Assembly (NCBI GenBank): GCA_028023455.1
Contig: JAQFVV010000207.1
Location: 124,001 to 188,000 of the forward strand
Reading direction: 5' to 3'
Source: Epiperipatus broadwayi
Lineage: Eukaryota; Onychophora; Udeonychophora; Euonychophora; Peripatidae
Length of the DNA stretch: 64,000 bases
The position numbers and the translations under genes were made by a program. Positions 11,455 through 21,959 of the stretch are shown here, one piece after another. The stretch's first letter is position 1. Every line of letters begins with the position of its first letter. The notes beneath the pieces are model-generated. The model searched no databases and had not been told where the DNA came from. It saw nothing but the letters and a program-made list of their open reading frames with translations.

Positions 11455-11930
11455 AATATACTTTTATATTTGACTAAATTAAAACTAATACTAAGAAATC
11501 TCACACCAACAAATTTATTATATGAATATACTTTTATATTTGACTAAATTAAAATGCTCCACACCAAACAGATTTATTATGAATATACCTTTATATTTGA
11601 CTAAATTAGAAATGCTTTAATTACTAAATGATAAATCTCCACAACCAAACAAATTTATATATGAATATACTTTTATATTTGACTAAATTAAAATCCAAAC
11701 CAAACAGATTATTTATGAATACCTTATATTTGATAATTAGAAATGTTTAATTACTAAATGATAAATCTCCACAACCAACAGAATTTATGTATAGAATATA
11801 CTTTATATTATAAATTATAACTCCCACCAACAGAGTTATGTGTATGAATATACCTTTATATTTGACTAAATTAGAAACTTAATTCTAATGATAAATCTCC
11901 ACAACCAAGAATTCTGAGTTTAAATTTTAC
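11455..11930. repeat. Degenerate tandem array (about 55- and 110-bp units)
   Basis: The phrases 'TGAATATACTTTTATATTTG', 'ACTAAATTAAAAT' or 'ACTAAATTAGAAATG', and 'GATAAATCTCCACAACCAA' recur at least five times in alternating form, so a short unit is nested within a longer one. Indels make the register drift. Confidence 0.75.
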
Positions 11931-11984
11931 CAATCAATAATAATTCATAGAATAATAAATCTGTAAACATAAATATTGATCCCC

Positions 11985-12360
11985 ACTTCTAAGGTTCTTC
12001 CCTTAAATGAATTCAAATGAATTATTTATAACATAATCTTCTCTTCTATCTTCACATAAAATCAAATGAATTATTGTATAAACCATAAATCTTGACTCTT
12101 CAAGTTCTTATCATAATGAATCAAAAATATTTAATAGAATATCCAACTTCTTCTCTAAATGAATTCAAAGAATTATTGTATAAACATAAATCTTACTGCT
12201 TCAATTCTACATAAAAATTCAAAAATATTATGATTTCAACTTCTTCTCATAAATTCAAAACTATTTATAAATATTCCAACTCCTCTCATAAAAATTCAAA
12301 TAACTATTAATATTTTCCACCTTCCAAATAACTTGAAGACTATTAAAAAACTTTACTCTT
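11985..12360. repeat. Second degenerate tandem array (about 60-bp units)
   Basis: Repeated phrases such as CATAAATCTTGACTCTTCAA and CTTCTCATAAATTCAAA occur at roughly 60-base spacing with much decay. It follows the 11455 array directly and may be a decayed variant of it. Confidence 0.55.
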
Positions 12361-12364
12361 TCAA

Positions 12365-13250
12365 ATGAAGAGAACATGGAAGAGACTCTACTATTTTTTT
12401 TTTGCTAATTACACCAATCTTTCCACTCCCTTCCCCCGACCCGCAGACAGACCTTTCCCCCCACCTCTTGTCCCCCCCCCCCCCCCCCCCCAAAAAAAAA
12501 TAACTCCAACAAAAAAAACAAATGGTTTGCGGGCGGGTCCAAAAACAATATATATGTATTTTTTTTTAAAAAAAAGAACAACTAGGTCCAGAAAGTAGTG
12601 AAAAAATTCAAATTCTATTGTATCCCCTGTATTGTACCTTTTCTATGAATAAAGTTTATTTTTAAAATAATAAAAATACATCGTTGAAATGATCAAAGAT
12701 GGTATGATCAAATAGAGCTTTTTTGTCATAAATATTTGCTACCACATAAAGAATAAAAAGATTTGTGAAAGCAACTAATTAATTATGGAAAATGGATTAA
12801 AAAATAATTTTTGTAATACCATGAAAATAAATTAACCCTCTTTTAAGCTATGGTTAAATAACACATATATTAAGAAATATATAGAGTAGGATACATCCAC
12901 CTACTCTTTAAGCTTTGGTTGATATAAGCTTTGTTTATGGATATTGCAGAAAATAAAGAAAGGAAATGGTATTTTAGCTTGCAGCATAATTATGCCAAAA
13001 TTAGTATTGTGCAAGAAGAGAGTAGAGTCAATTTCATTTTCAAATAACTTCTGTTTATTTATATATAGATTAAGTATCAATATGCATATATAAATATCAA
13101 ATAGCAATGATGTGTGAGTGCTACTTATCTATTGGTTACCTTAAGGAGAGTATAAATTTCATATACATTGAGCTATGACCATTTGAGATATTTAGAATGG
13201 GATTACCTAATTAAATATGTGGGTAAAAAAATGTTATACAAATATGATGT
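12365..13250. other. Low-complexity tract then AT-rich DNA, no gene
   Basis: A long C run near 12470-12491 is followed by A runs; the open frame across it translates to Pro and Lys runs and is a composition artefact. From about 12600 to 13250 I see nothing. Confidence 0.5.
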
Positions 13251-13425
13251 AATTACAAAAAAATGAAGTCAGATATCACATGACCTAATTTAATAAGCTT
13301 GTATTTACAAATGTTACATATAGAGCTCATAAAATAGCTTATTTTGTGGGCTCTATATATAACATTTGTAAATACAAGCTTATTAAATTAGGTCATATGA
13401 CATCTGTCTTGATTTTTTTTGTAAT
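13251..13425. repeat. Near-perfect palindrome of the hammerhead family
   Basis: Arms 13251-13326 and 13350-13425 with a 23-base loop. Both arms hold ACCTAATTTAATAAGCTTG or its complement. As with the first hammerhead unit, the palindrome lies just upstream of the conserved 'GTTCAG.CCCATATG' segment and ribozyme. Confidence 0.85.
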
Positions 13426-13840
13426 TTTAGTTTTTGCTATTAAGACTTTGGTGATTTTATATTGCTAAAGTTATTAATATATGGTGTATCTAAACTTAGT
13501 TCAGTCCCATATGGTTTGTAAGTTAAATAGCTGGATTGGAAGACATTGATGTCTAAAAATTTCAGATTTTCTACTTAATAGTTATACATTAGATAAAGTG
13601 CTGGCCTTGTCTTGGTATTTTTCATTTAATGCTGGAATATCCTAGCACCTCACTGACGATGCCAGTAGAAGAAACCTGTCTGAGGTTGGGGATATTCTCA
13701 AAACTTGTTAAAGAATTTATTTTGCCAGCTCTATATATATATATGAAGTAAATACTGTGAAGAATCATCTAATTAAGACAGTACGAAAAGATAGTTTTTA
13801 GATTATGATATTAAAGACTTCGGTGTTTAGTTTGCTATGA
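13426..13840 (+). mobile_element. Second hammerhead-carrying repeat unit, plus partial third copy
   Basis: 13430-13600 matches the 10110-10230 segment (TTCAGTCCCATATGG, then TAAGTTAAATAGCT). The ribozyme follows at 13635-13697. At about 13797-13840 a partial third copy begins (ATTAAAGACTTCGGTGTTT against ATTAAGACTTTGGTGATTTT at 13440), less CpG-decayed. No open frame. Confidence 0.5.
13635..13697 (+). ncRNA. Type I hammerhead ribozyme motif 2
   Basis: Stem I outer GAATATCC (13635-13642) pairs perfectly with GGATATTC (13690-13697); internal loop TAGCA against TTGG; stem I inner CCTCA (13648-13652) pairs perfectly with TGAGG (13681-13685). Core CTGACGA (13653-13659) fits CUGANGA. Stem II region 13660-13670 is degenerate. 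Core GAAA (13671-13674). Minimal stem III C-CT-G (13675-13678). Cleavage triplet GTC (13678-13680), cut expected after 13680. Sequence differs from motif 1 in both stem I strands while pairing is kept, which is covariation supporting a real RNA structure. The poor stem II may reduce activity. Confidence 0.75.
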
Positions 13841-14840
13841 CATTACAGGCTTCGGTCTGGATGAGTATTGGGGAAGCGACTGCCTGGTAGTGAACTGAAA
13901 TTGTTAGAGTACAGTAATCAGATGAAAAAAAATCTATAGATTGAGTTTAAAACAATTTATATATATATATTAGCTAATTGAATGCATAAATAGCAGAAGG
14001 TGGATGGATCGCTTCGTGAAAGATTACAAAATGAAACAATGGGTTCTTTTCATTCGGAGCTAAAGATGCGATTTCTCTTCTTTAGTGGCCGCTCTGTAGT
14101 CAACTTAGTGTGAATGGCTTATTAATAAATTACCTTTTATCATTTATCTTAAACAGCCCATTGCACCATTATTCTTTCAGTTTAAAATAATCTTTCTGCT
14201 AGTAAAGAAACTCTTAATGAAGATAGAGTTGCGATTCCTTGATTTATAGTTTTTTTGGGAGAAAAACCAGCGTTCGCTCTTTGAAGAAAATCGCGTAGGG
14301 AAGACGTAATTAACGGCGTCACAGATGCGCTTCTCAAAGATTACACTTGCGAAGATCTGATAAAAAGTTAAGAAACTAAAAGATAAAAAATTATCTATAT
14401 AAAGTCAGATTTAAATTGTACAAAAGACTAAGATATCCGCAGTAAACTTCAATTAAAACTTTAACCTATATGATCTTTATATATATATATCAATTTAAAA
14501 CATTTATTATTATTGAAAAAAAAATCCAATTAATATTAAAGACGAATTAAGAATTACTTTTAATAAACATTCTTCCTACGCATTTGTAATTATATTTTAA
14601 TAAAATACTGATTTTTCTTACTAATATTTGTACAAATGTATATATTATATGTGTGTGTATTTACGTATAGTAAATCTTAAGTACTGGATAATTCAAATCT
14701 ATATATATATAGTTATACAATAAAATCCGTTTGAGACAAAACTAATTAGAACCATCGATTCACAGCGGCAAATCATATTTTGAACCATCACGTAGAATCA
14801 TTAAGGAACTTAATTATATTTCATAAGCTTAATACCCTGT
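13841..14840. other. Unassigned, less AT-rich region
   Basis: 14000-14360 has more CpG and a more balanced composition than its surroundings (phrases such as GGATCGCTTCGTGAAAG and GTAATTAACGGCGTCAC), but frames are short and nothing is recognised. It could be the remainder of the hammerhead-bearing element or a young unknown repeat. Confidence 0.35.
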
Positions 14841-14908
14841 GCAGCTTGGGGCAGTGGTAAAATGTTCGACATAGCATCGGGAGGTTCGAGGATCGATTCT
14901 AGCATTCT
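14841..14908 (+). repeat. tRNA-like sequence (SINE head or tRNA relic)
   Basis: A-box-like TTGGGGCAGTGGTAAAATG and B-box-like GGATCGATTCT lie 31 bases apart, near normal tRNA spacing. The acceptor ends do not pair well and no terminator-like T run follows at once, so this is more likely a tRNA-derived SINE head or relic than a working tRNA gene. Confidence 0.4.
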
Positions 14909-15197
14909 CAAATTCGGCGCTCGAACTTTTTATAAAAAGTCCCAAGTAATAAAGCCTGTAGCCATTTTTTAGTAAGCTTAATAATCAGGTAATTTTCTAA
15001 AATTATATGGATATCTTTAGTTTGGAAATCTTGGTTCTTTATTTTTAAAATTTCTTAATCTTCAAGTTTGAGGTCCCTTTAAATTTCTTCACTTCTAAGT
15101 GACTTTTGAACAACCGGAACAAAAGTCAATTAGTTTATAGGAATAGGCTATGCTTCACATCATTGTCATCTTTAGAATATTAGTTATTATTATTTTC
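14909..15197. other. Unassigned AT-rich DNA
   Basis: No open frame or repeat recognised; may be the body of the tRNA-related repeat upstream. Confidence 0.35.
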
Positions 15198-15460
15198 CTA
15201 AAGGTTTGTGATGATGGTATATTAGATGTGATAATATATTGGACTATTTCCATTATCTATCAGTATAGAAAGATTTTAAACTTTATGTAAACTTTCCAAA
15301 TACAAATAACTTATTACTAGTAACACACAAATAGACAACACAGATTAGTAGTTAACTTGTGTTGTCTATTTGTGTGTTGTTACTAACAATTTGTTTGTAT
15401 TTGGAAAGTTTTAATAAAGTCTAAAAATTCCAATACATTTAACATTTAATGATAGATAAT
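15198..15460. repeat. PLE tail palindrome
   Basis: Starts with the PLE terminal sequence GGTTTGTGATGATGG found also near 2466 and 54050. Inverted arms (about 15255-15338 and 15355-15460) contain AAATAACTTATTACTAGTAA and its near complement. Neither the tRNA-like block nor coding sequence is left: only the outermost tail of two inverted PLE ends. An RTE LINE starts exactly at its right edge. Confidence 0.65.
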
Positions 15461-16388
15461 TTAAAAAAAGTGATAAAGATATTAGAAATTACAGACCTAT
15501 CAGCCTTTTATCAGTTTTATATAAAATTTTTACCAAGATAATTACAACTCGTCTACAGAAAACATTGGATTTCCACCAACCAAGAGAACAAGCTGGATTT
15601 AAAAGTGGTTTTAGTACAGTAGATAATATCCAGGTATTGAGAGAAGTTATAGAAAAGACAAATGAGTATGAGCTGCCATTATGTTTTGAATTTGTAGATT
15701 ATGAAAAGGCATTTGATTCTATAAACATTTCTTCAGTGATTAAAGCATTGGATCATCAAGGTATAGATCCAGGATATTGTCATATTTTAAATAACATTTA
15801 TAAAAATGCAACAGCAACAATTAGATTACATAATGATACTAGGAAATTCAACATTGAAAAGGTTGTAAGACAGGGTGACTCCATATCTCCAAAACTTTTT
15901 ACAGCAATGCTGCAAGAAGTATTTTGTGGATTAAAATGGGAATCTAAAGGGGTGAAAATAAATGGAGATTATTTAAGTCATTTAGATTTTGCAGATGATG
16001 TAGTTGTTTTTGCAAATAATGTTTTAGAGCTGCAGGAAATGTTGCAGGAGTTATCAGATGAAAGTAGGACTAAAGATAAATGTTAAAAAGACTAAAGTAA
16101 TGTTTTAATAGATTTTTTCAAAATATGAAATAAAGATTGATTATAATGAGTTAGAAAAAGTTAACAGTTACAAATACCTTGCTCAGATTATTAATACAGA
16201 TGGAAACATAATGGATGAAATTAATCATAGAATTAAACTTGGTTGGAGTACCTTTAGTAGAAATAACTTGATACTAAAAGCAAATATGCCTATGTGTTTG
16301 AAAAGGAAGGTTTTTAATAAATGTGTTTTACCAGTTCTTATTTATGGATCTGAGACTTGGACACTTAATAGAAGAGCAATACAGACTT
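15461..16388 (+). pseudogene. RTE-clade LINE reverse transcriptase, truncated (copy B)
   Basis: Encodes the RT core: NYRPISLLS just inside the 5' end, QAGFKSGFSTVDNI, FVDYEKAFDSI, RQGDSISPKLFTAML and the catalytic FADD in SHLDFADDVVVFANN. This would copy element RNA into DNA at the target site. The main frame runs 15565-16086 and is closed by a frameshift near 16070 (copy C has extra codons here); 16211-16435 continues the thumb and C-terminal region. It lacks the N-terminal APE endonuclease (5' truncation) and is cut at 16388 inside the 'LNRRAIQ' codons by a palindrome. Dead copy. Confidence 0.85.
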
Positions 16389-16389
16389 T

Positions 16390-16600
16390 TATTTTTGTGG
16401 TCTTCCTTTCTGGTAAATCACTTTTTCCACTCTAAATTATAATCTTTCATAGAACACTATATCTGTCATCTAATTACAAGGCAAAAATATTTTTAATTTA
16501 GCCTTGTAATTTGATGACAGACGTGTTCCAATAGTGTCTATAAAAGATTATAATTTACAGTGGAAAAAGTGATTTACCAGAAAGGAAGACCACAAAAATA
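16390..16600. repeat. Palindrome (fold-back element)
   Basis: Arms 16390-16482 and 16501-16600 are imperfect inverted repeats (TTTTTGTGGTCTTCC...GCCTTG-type ends) with an 18-base loop. It breaks the RTE copy on its left. Related in form, not in sequence, to the palindromes of the hammerhead family. Confidence 0.8.
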
Positions 16601-16609
16601 AAACAGGTA

Positions 16610-18152
16610 AGGGTTTTATCTCTTATATAGGTAAATGGAATTGAGAAATAAGTCAAATTATATAGGATGTAGGGGGGGAAATGTTAGTATAGCAAACGAA
16701 TATAATGTAGAAATGAACGTTTCACATCTTGAATCAGAAAACTTTCAAAATTACAAATGCAAAACTGAAAAAGGAAAAAAAAAAAAACAAATTACTGAGC
16801 AAAATAATAAAATTAAGGAAAATCCTACAAAGTTAAAAGATAGTATTAACTCCAAACAATTCATAACATGTGAAACTCAGAATTACGAAATGCTAAGCCT
16901 AAGAAATGACGTTAGTATAGAAAACAAGTATAGTATAGAATCAAACATTTCTCATTTCGATTCAGAAATTTGTTAAAATAATAAAACAAAATCCCCAAAA
17001 GCAAAAAAACAACCGATAACTAATAAAATTGATAAAATTAGTGAAAATTCGACAAAGCAAGAAGATAATATTAGCTACAATCAATTTGTAACTCTTGTAA
17101 CTCAGTATAGCAATATGCTAAGCCAAAAAAATATCATTAGTACTGAAAACAAGTATAGTATAGAAACAAACGTTTCTTACTTTGATCCAGAAAAATGTCA
17201 AAATTAAAAAAACAACAGATTGCTAACCAAAATAAAGATATTAGCAAATATATAACAGAAAGAATTGAAAATAATAATACCAGACATTTCGTAATACACG
17301 AAACCAAATACAGCGATAGCCAGGGTTTAACGAATGTCGTTAGCCATATGTACAATGCCAATAGTAAACAAAATGAAACTAAAACACTGATGAATCAAAT
17401 AGAGAACCTCAAAGCACAAAAAAAAACATCTAATATGCACCAAAATGTTCAAACTAATAACTCAAATACTGAAGATTTTGAACAACTGCGTTCTGAAGAT
17501 AAACCACAAAAAGTAAATGTAATTCCCAATAAATTAAACTCACTTAATAATTTACAAAGCCAAGAAAACCTAAATCCTCTCAAAATAACTCCAACACTAA
17601 TATAACTAAATCAGGAATCATAATGCAAATAACAAAAAATAAAAATGAGTTCTGCATTAACAATTCACTTTTAAAAATTTTAGGAATGGAAATTGACACA
17701 GTATTGAATCAAATACAAACCAATTGCACAGTCCATTGTTTACCATGGAGAATTTTAGTGATGATTAGTACAAAAATTTAAGCGTACTGTTTACAGAAAC
17801 AATCCCAACAAAGCTATACAAATCTCTATTAAACTACTATAATGACAAAACCCTCATACTTGCTATAACAGATGCACAATGCTCTCTACACAAATTTCCC
17901 ACAGACCTCCGATGCACCCTAATAAAAGAAAGAGAGATGGGAGATGGAATTCATAGAATTCTTACACACCCAAATGATCACTATATAGCTATCAAATTCC
18001 CCAATTGGGCTAGTAATAATAACTTTAAAAATTCTACCTAAACACTGGGAAATAAATTTATTTGTTATATAGAACTCAACAGATCCACAATACCAATAGG
18101 CATAATAAAAAACTGTATAATGGGCTTCAATGAAGCACAACTCCAAGATGCC
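16610..18152 (+). pseudogene. LINE ORF1-like (gag-like) relic, 5' part
   Basis: Asn/Lys-rich frames at 16635-16976 and 17195-17605, separated by stops and a frameshift, contain about four copies of a 220-bp repeat. From about 17640 broken frames include MGDGIHRILTHPNDHYIAIK, KHWE..LF, a CYIELN-like stretch and KNCIMGFNEAQLQD. This order resembles the RNA-binding part of jockey-type LINE ORF1 proteins (nucleic-acid chaperones of the element RNA), which is followed by zinc knuckles; those appear on the far side of the gypsy insertion at 23813-23950. The class assignment is from motif resemblance only, and no endonuclease or RT of this element is visible. Confidence 0.5.
16680..17360 (+). repeat. 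About 220-bp internal protein repeat, four copies
   Basis: Copies begin near 16682, 16909, 17129 and 17331. Each translates to a unit like VSIENKYSIESNISHFDSE followed by a Lys-rich segment, KENPTKLKDSINS-like and TQNYEMLS-like parts. Frames are broken between copies 2 and 3. Confidence 0.65.
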
Positions 18153-18787
18153 TGTTATTGTCCTCCCTTTTTTCAGAAGTAGACTATTCCAGATGCCTCC
18201 TTATCTGATAGGATTAAGCATTGTTTGCTACAAGCCAATACACTGATGTATAGATAAAAACGTAACCAATTATTATTACAGGCCAATAAGCAATGTTGCT
18301 TGCTGAATCCAAAGTTTTCAATAAGGTCAGCAATCTGGGTATAAATAGTCAGCCTTTTGTAAGAATCGAGGAAGAACATGTCTAACCTGAAAAGTCTCTT
18401 TGCATTCTCCCAGAGAAGCTCTGCTAACCTAAAGAGCAGCAAGTATTCTCATTGATAGCAGTATGCTATTTGGTCTATGCAGATAGGCAAGTACCACAAA
18501 GACCGGATGCTGCTAAGACCACCCTCGGCTCAAGGCAAACTGTTTTGTACAACTGGAAGAATCATAGACCCTACCCATGAGGCAAGCCATCAGGTGTGGC
18601 TGGAAGGGGCTGGCAGAACACAGAGTTTATGTTAAACTCCAATATTCAACTTATAAATATTCACTTGTATATATTGTATTGTATATATTTGTACGTAATA
18701 ATAAATATATTAATTTTAATACTTGTTTCAGTATTATTTTACATTATTTTCTGTTGGTTGGGTCTCTAATCTAGACCAAACACAACA
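18153..18787 (+). repeat. 5' LTR of gypsy 1
   Basis: Begins TGTTATTGTCCTCCC and ends CCAAACACAACA. A strong TATA box, TATAAATAG, lies at about 18341-18349, so transcription would start some 25-30 bases on. AATAAATATAT near 18701 is a likely polyadenylation signal. It matches the 3' LTR throughout with scattered substitutions. Confidence 0.95.
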
Positions 18788-18790
18788 GAT

Positions 18791-18805
18791 TTGGTGCAGT
18801 TGACA
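18791..18805 (+). promoter_or_regulatory. Primer-binding site of gypsy 1
   Basis: TGGTGCAGTTGACA three to four bases after the LTR end would pair with a tRNA 3' end (…TGCACCA). Gypsy element 2 has a similar TGGTGCAGT at the same place. Which tRNA serves as primer cannot be told. Confidence 0.6.
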
Positions 18806-19207
18806 AAATATTTTTTTCCCACAGCTGGAAAAACTATATTATAAAATATGCCAGTTTCAACAGATCTAAACGTATGAAATAAATACGCGAGTGTGTATTT
18901 GTTTTATTATTCTTTCGTTTTGGAAAAAAATTATGTTTCTGTAATTTCATTATGGTGGTATTTTTTTTTTAAAAAAATAACAACGTAAAACTGTTGAATA
19001 AAATTGATCGTAAACATAAAGGGGTGTCAATTTGAAGCTTCAACCTATCACAAGAGCTTTTCTCGCAAGTCAGCATAAAAGCTTGCTCTATTGGTTTAAA
19101 AGCTTTGTTCAGTTAGTTACAATAATGTAACTATAAAAACAAATACTGACTGGTTACTCACAAATATATGAAATAAAGATTTTTCTCATGTTTTAACAGA
19201 GAAAAAA

Positions 19208-19924
19208 ATGGCTAATATAATAGGCTCGATGGAAGCTTTTAACCCAGGGTTCCCTGAGAACTGGTCAAGCTACAAAGAGCACCTGATTTTTTATATGCAG
19301 GCTAATCAGATCAAAACACCTGAAATAAAATTAGCGATGCTGATGACTATAATTGGGTCGCAGACTTATAATATTTTAAAATCGCAAATTGGGTCAGAAA
19401 CACTGGCTGACTTAAATTTTGAGAAGGTGTTGGTGATTCTCACAGAATATTTTCCCCCCAAACCACTAACAATAAGGCAGAGATATTATTTCAATCTCTG
19501 TGCACAAGCTGAGGGTGAAAAAGCTAGAGAATTCGCAACGTGAATCCGGACATTAGCACTCATGTGTGATTTAGAGTTCTTAAATGAAGCACTATGCAAT
19601 CTTTTCATTTGTGGCATGAACAATCATAATTTAAGACTCAAACTATTAATGACACTGAATATAGACTTTGAAAAGGCTGTAGCTCAAGCCATGCTGACAG
19701 AATCTATAGGGTGTCAAGCAAAGCCATTACAAAAAGTAAATTATACTATTCAAAAAGTTGAACAGAAGATTGAGTCTGACAAGCACTCAGTTAGTTCAAC
19801 AACAACAACGAGTGTTAAGCATTGTTATAGGTGCGATGAACTGATGGATGTATAAACAGAATGTCCACACCACTATACCATGTGCTCATTCTGCAAGTGA
19901 GTCAGTCATATAAGAGTGGCATGT
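19208..19924 (+). pseudogene. gag of gypsy 1
   Basis: Starts MANIIGSMEAFNPGF and follows the usual retrotransposon gag pattern: a helix-rich capsid-like part (WSSYKEHLIFYMQANQ, KVLVILTEYFPPKP, RQRYYFNLCAQ) then a CCHC zinc knuckle at 19883-19924 (CSFC, four residues, H, four residues, C). The protein would form the virus-like particle and bind element RNA. Broken by in-frame stops: a TGA at 19541, probably from CGA by CpG decay, a TAA at 19853, and a TGA inside the knuckle. Reading frame is constant over the whole region, so these are point changes, not frameshifts. Confidence 0.88.
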
Positions 19925-20451
19925 CTAAACTCAAAAAGACAAACAGCCAATATGAGAATGGAAAAAAACATTCCAAAAAACAACAAAGGCAAAATAAACA
20001 AGTTGCCAGTATAAATCACATTAAGGACAATCAGTCTGGATTTATACATAGTATTATGATTAATAATATGCCAGTGAAAATAAAACTAGACACAGGGTCT
20101 GCAGTGTCTATTGTTTTAAACAAGACCTGGGCTATCATTAATAAAAATAATAAATATAATCTGCATCCTAGCACTAGGACTATAATAGATTATCAGGGTA
20201 AAAAAATAAAACTCTTGGGTCAGACAAGAGTTAAAATAATTATGCCTAACAAAACTATACACCTACCATTGTTAGTGGCATCAGGTAGTCACAGCAACTT
20301 GTTAGGCCAAGACTGGTTCAGTCACCTAGGCTTTGCAGTGTCAAAGGTGAACCACATCACAACATTAGCTAAATTAAAGACTGACTACCCTGAAGTGGTC
20401 AAAAAAGATCTAGGTCTATCTAAGACCACCAATTCAGTTATCACTGAATAA
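19925..20451 (+). pseudogene. Protease region of gypsy 1 pol
   Basis: Aspartic protease: KIKLDTGSAVSIVLN with the catalytic DTG at 20089-20097, and SNLLGQDWFSHLGF, the usual C-terminal 'LLGxDWF' block. It would cut the Gag-Pol precursor. It lies in a different frame from gag and opens into an extended frame 19861-20451, closed by a stop after TTNSVITE; RT continues in another frame. Confidence 0.88.
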
Positions 20452-21290
20452 AGAGATAAAACCGATCTGTTGTCAAAGCAGATCACTGTCACTGTCCTTA
20501 AGAGCTAACATTAAATCAGAGCTTAAAAGGTGGGAGGCAGAAGGAATTATAGAGCCTATATCATACTCAGAATGGGCCACCCCAATAGTCCCAATCATCA
20601 AAGAAAATGGTGATGTGCGGATATGTGGGAATTATCGGTGCACAATTAACAAAGCACTAGCATTGAATAATTATCCACCACCATCAGTTAAGCAAATCCT
20701 ATCCACACTGTCAGGTGGAAGGGTTTTTACTAAAATTGATTTAAAACATGCATATTTGCAGCTACCGGTCAATGATCAGGCAGCAAGAGCATTGTCAATA
20801 ATAACTCATAAAGGCTTATTTAAAATGAACTGGTTACCTTTGGTATGTTGGTCACCCCAGCAATATTCCAGAGAGTCATGGATCAACTGGTTGCAGAATA
20901 CCAGGGACCCTACCATACTTTGATGATTTCTTCTGGTGGCTCAGACTCCAGAGCTACTCTGGAGTTCCACAAAAAAACTCCTTGACAAGTTCAAAGCAGC
21001 AGGCATAAGAATAAACTTTAAGTGCATATTTGAAGCCAAAGAACTGGAGTTTCTGGGATTTAGGATAGATGCAAATGGCATTCATCCTACCCAAAAGAAA
21101 GTTATGTCAATTAAAAAAGCCAAAACACCAAGTAACAAGAAAGAATTGCAGTCCTTTTTAGGACTTATAAATCACTATGAGGGGTTTTTATATCACAAAA
21201 CAGAGGCAGCTGAACCACTGTACAGTCTACTAGATAAAAAACAGTCTGGAAGTGGGACAGCAATCATGATAATGCCTTTGAAAAAATGAA
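20452..21290 (+). pseudogene. Reverse transcriptase region of gypsy 1 pol
   Basis: RT blocks in order: GIIEPISYSEWATPIVPI, VRICGNYR, KIDLKHAYLQLPV, then the catalytic YFDDF at 20916-20930, which lies out of frame with the preceding blocks, and FLGFRIDANGIHP, then LQSFLGLINHYEGF of the thumb/connection region. At least two frameshifts surround the catalytic site (one between 20830 and 20920, one right after). The catalytic aspartates themselves are intact. Confidence 0.9.
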
Positions 21291-21740
21291 AACCCTTATA
21301 TCTGAGAAAGTGGTGCTGGTACACTTTGACCCTGAAAGAGTCCCGGTACTGTCATGTGATGCTTCACCAATAGGAACAGGTTCAGTGTTGTCCCATAGGA
21401 ATGATGATGGATCACTTTCCTCTATTGCCTTTACATCAAAGTGTCTCTCAAAGGCAGAAAAAAAATATGCCCAGGTTGATAGAGAGGCTCCGGCATTAAG
21501 CAATGGCATTAAAAATTTCATGACTATCTTTATGAGAGATCATTCATACTGCAAACAGATTATGACCCCTATTGGGTATCTTTGCAGCTGAAAAAGGAAT
21601 CTCTCAGCATGCCTCACCACGTATGCTGAGGTGGTTCTACTCTTATCAGGATATGATTTTATGATACACTACATTGAGGAAAAACAGATTCCTCAATGCT
21701 AAGTCATTTTCCTGCAGAATCTGCAGACAGGCTGATTACT
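21286..21740 (+). pseudogene. RNase H region of gypsy 1 pol
   Basis: VPVLSCDASPIGTGSVLSHR and IAFTSKCLSKAEKKYAQVDRE are the first two RNase H blocks (catalytic D in CDAS, E in DREA). The third block and tether are broken by frameshifts after 21590, where pieces such as LLSGYDFMIHYIE can still be read. It would remove the RNA strand during reverse transcription. Confidence 0.88.
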
Positions 21741-21959
21741 ACATATCAGTCATCAGTTAACATGATTGATTTGAGGACAAACACACCACTAAACAGTAAA
21801 TTAGTGGCTAAGTGGACCATAAATGACCCTGGGTTCCAAAGAATTGAAAAATAGATCCAGCAGGGGTGGCCAAATAAAAAACCAGAGGAGTTTCATCCAG
21901 CCTACTGGACCCAAAGGCTGGAGCTCTCAATTGAAAAGGGATGTATTATCTGAGGATTC

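Noticed and set aside
12365-12598. Proline- and lysine-rich frame
   Set aside because: Product of a long C run followed by A runs.
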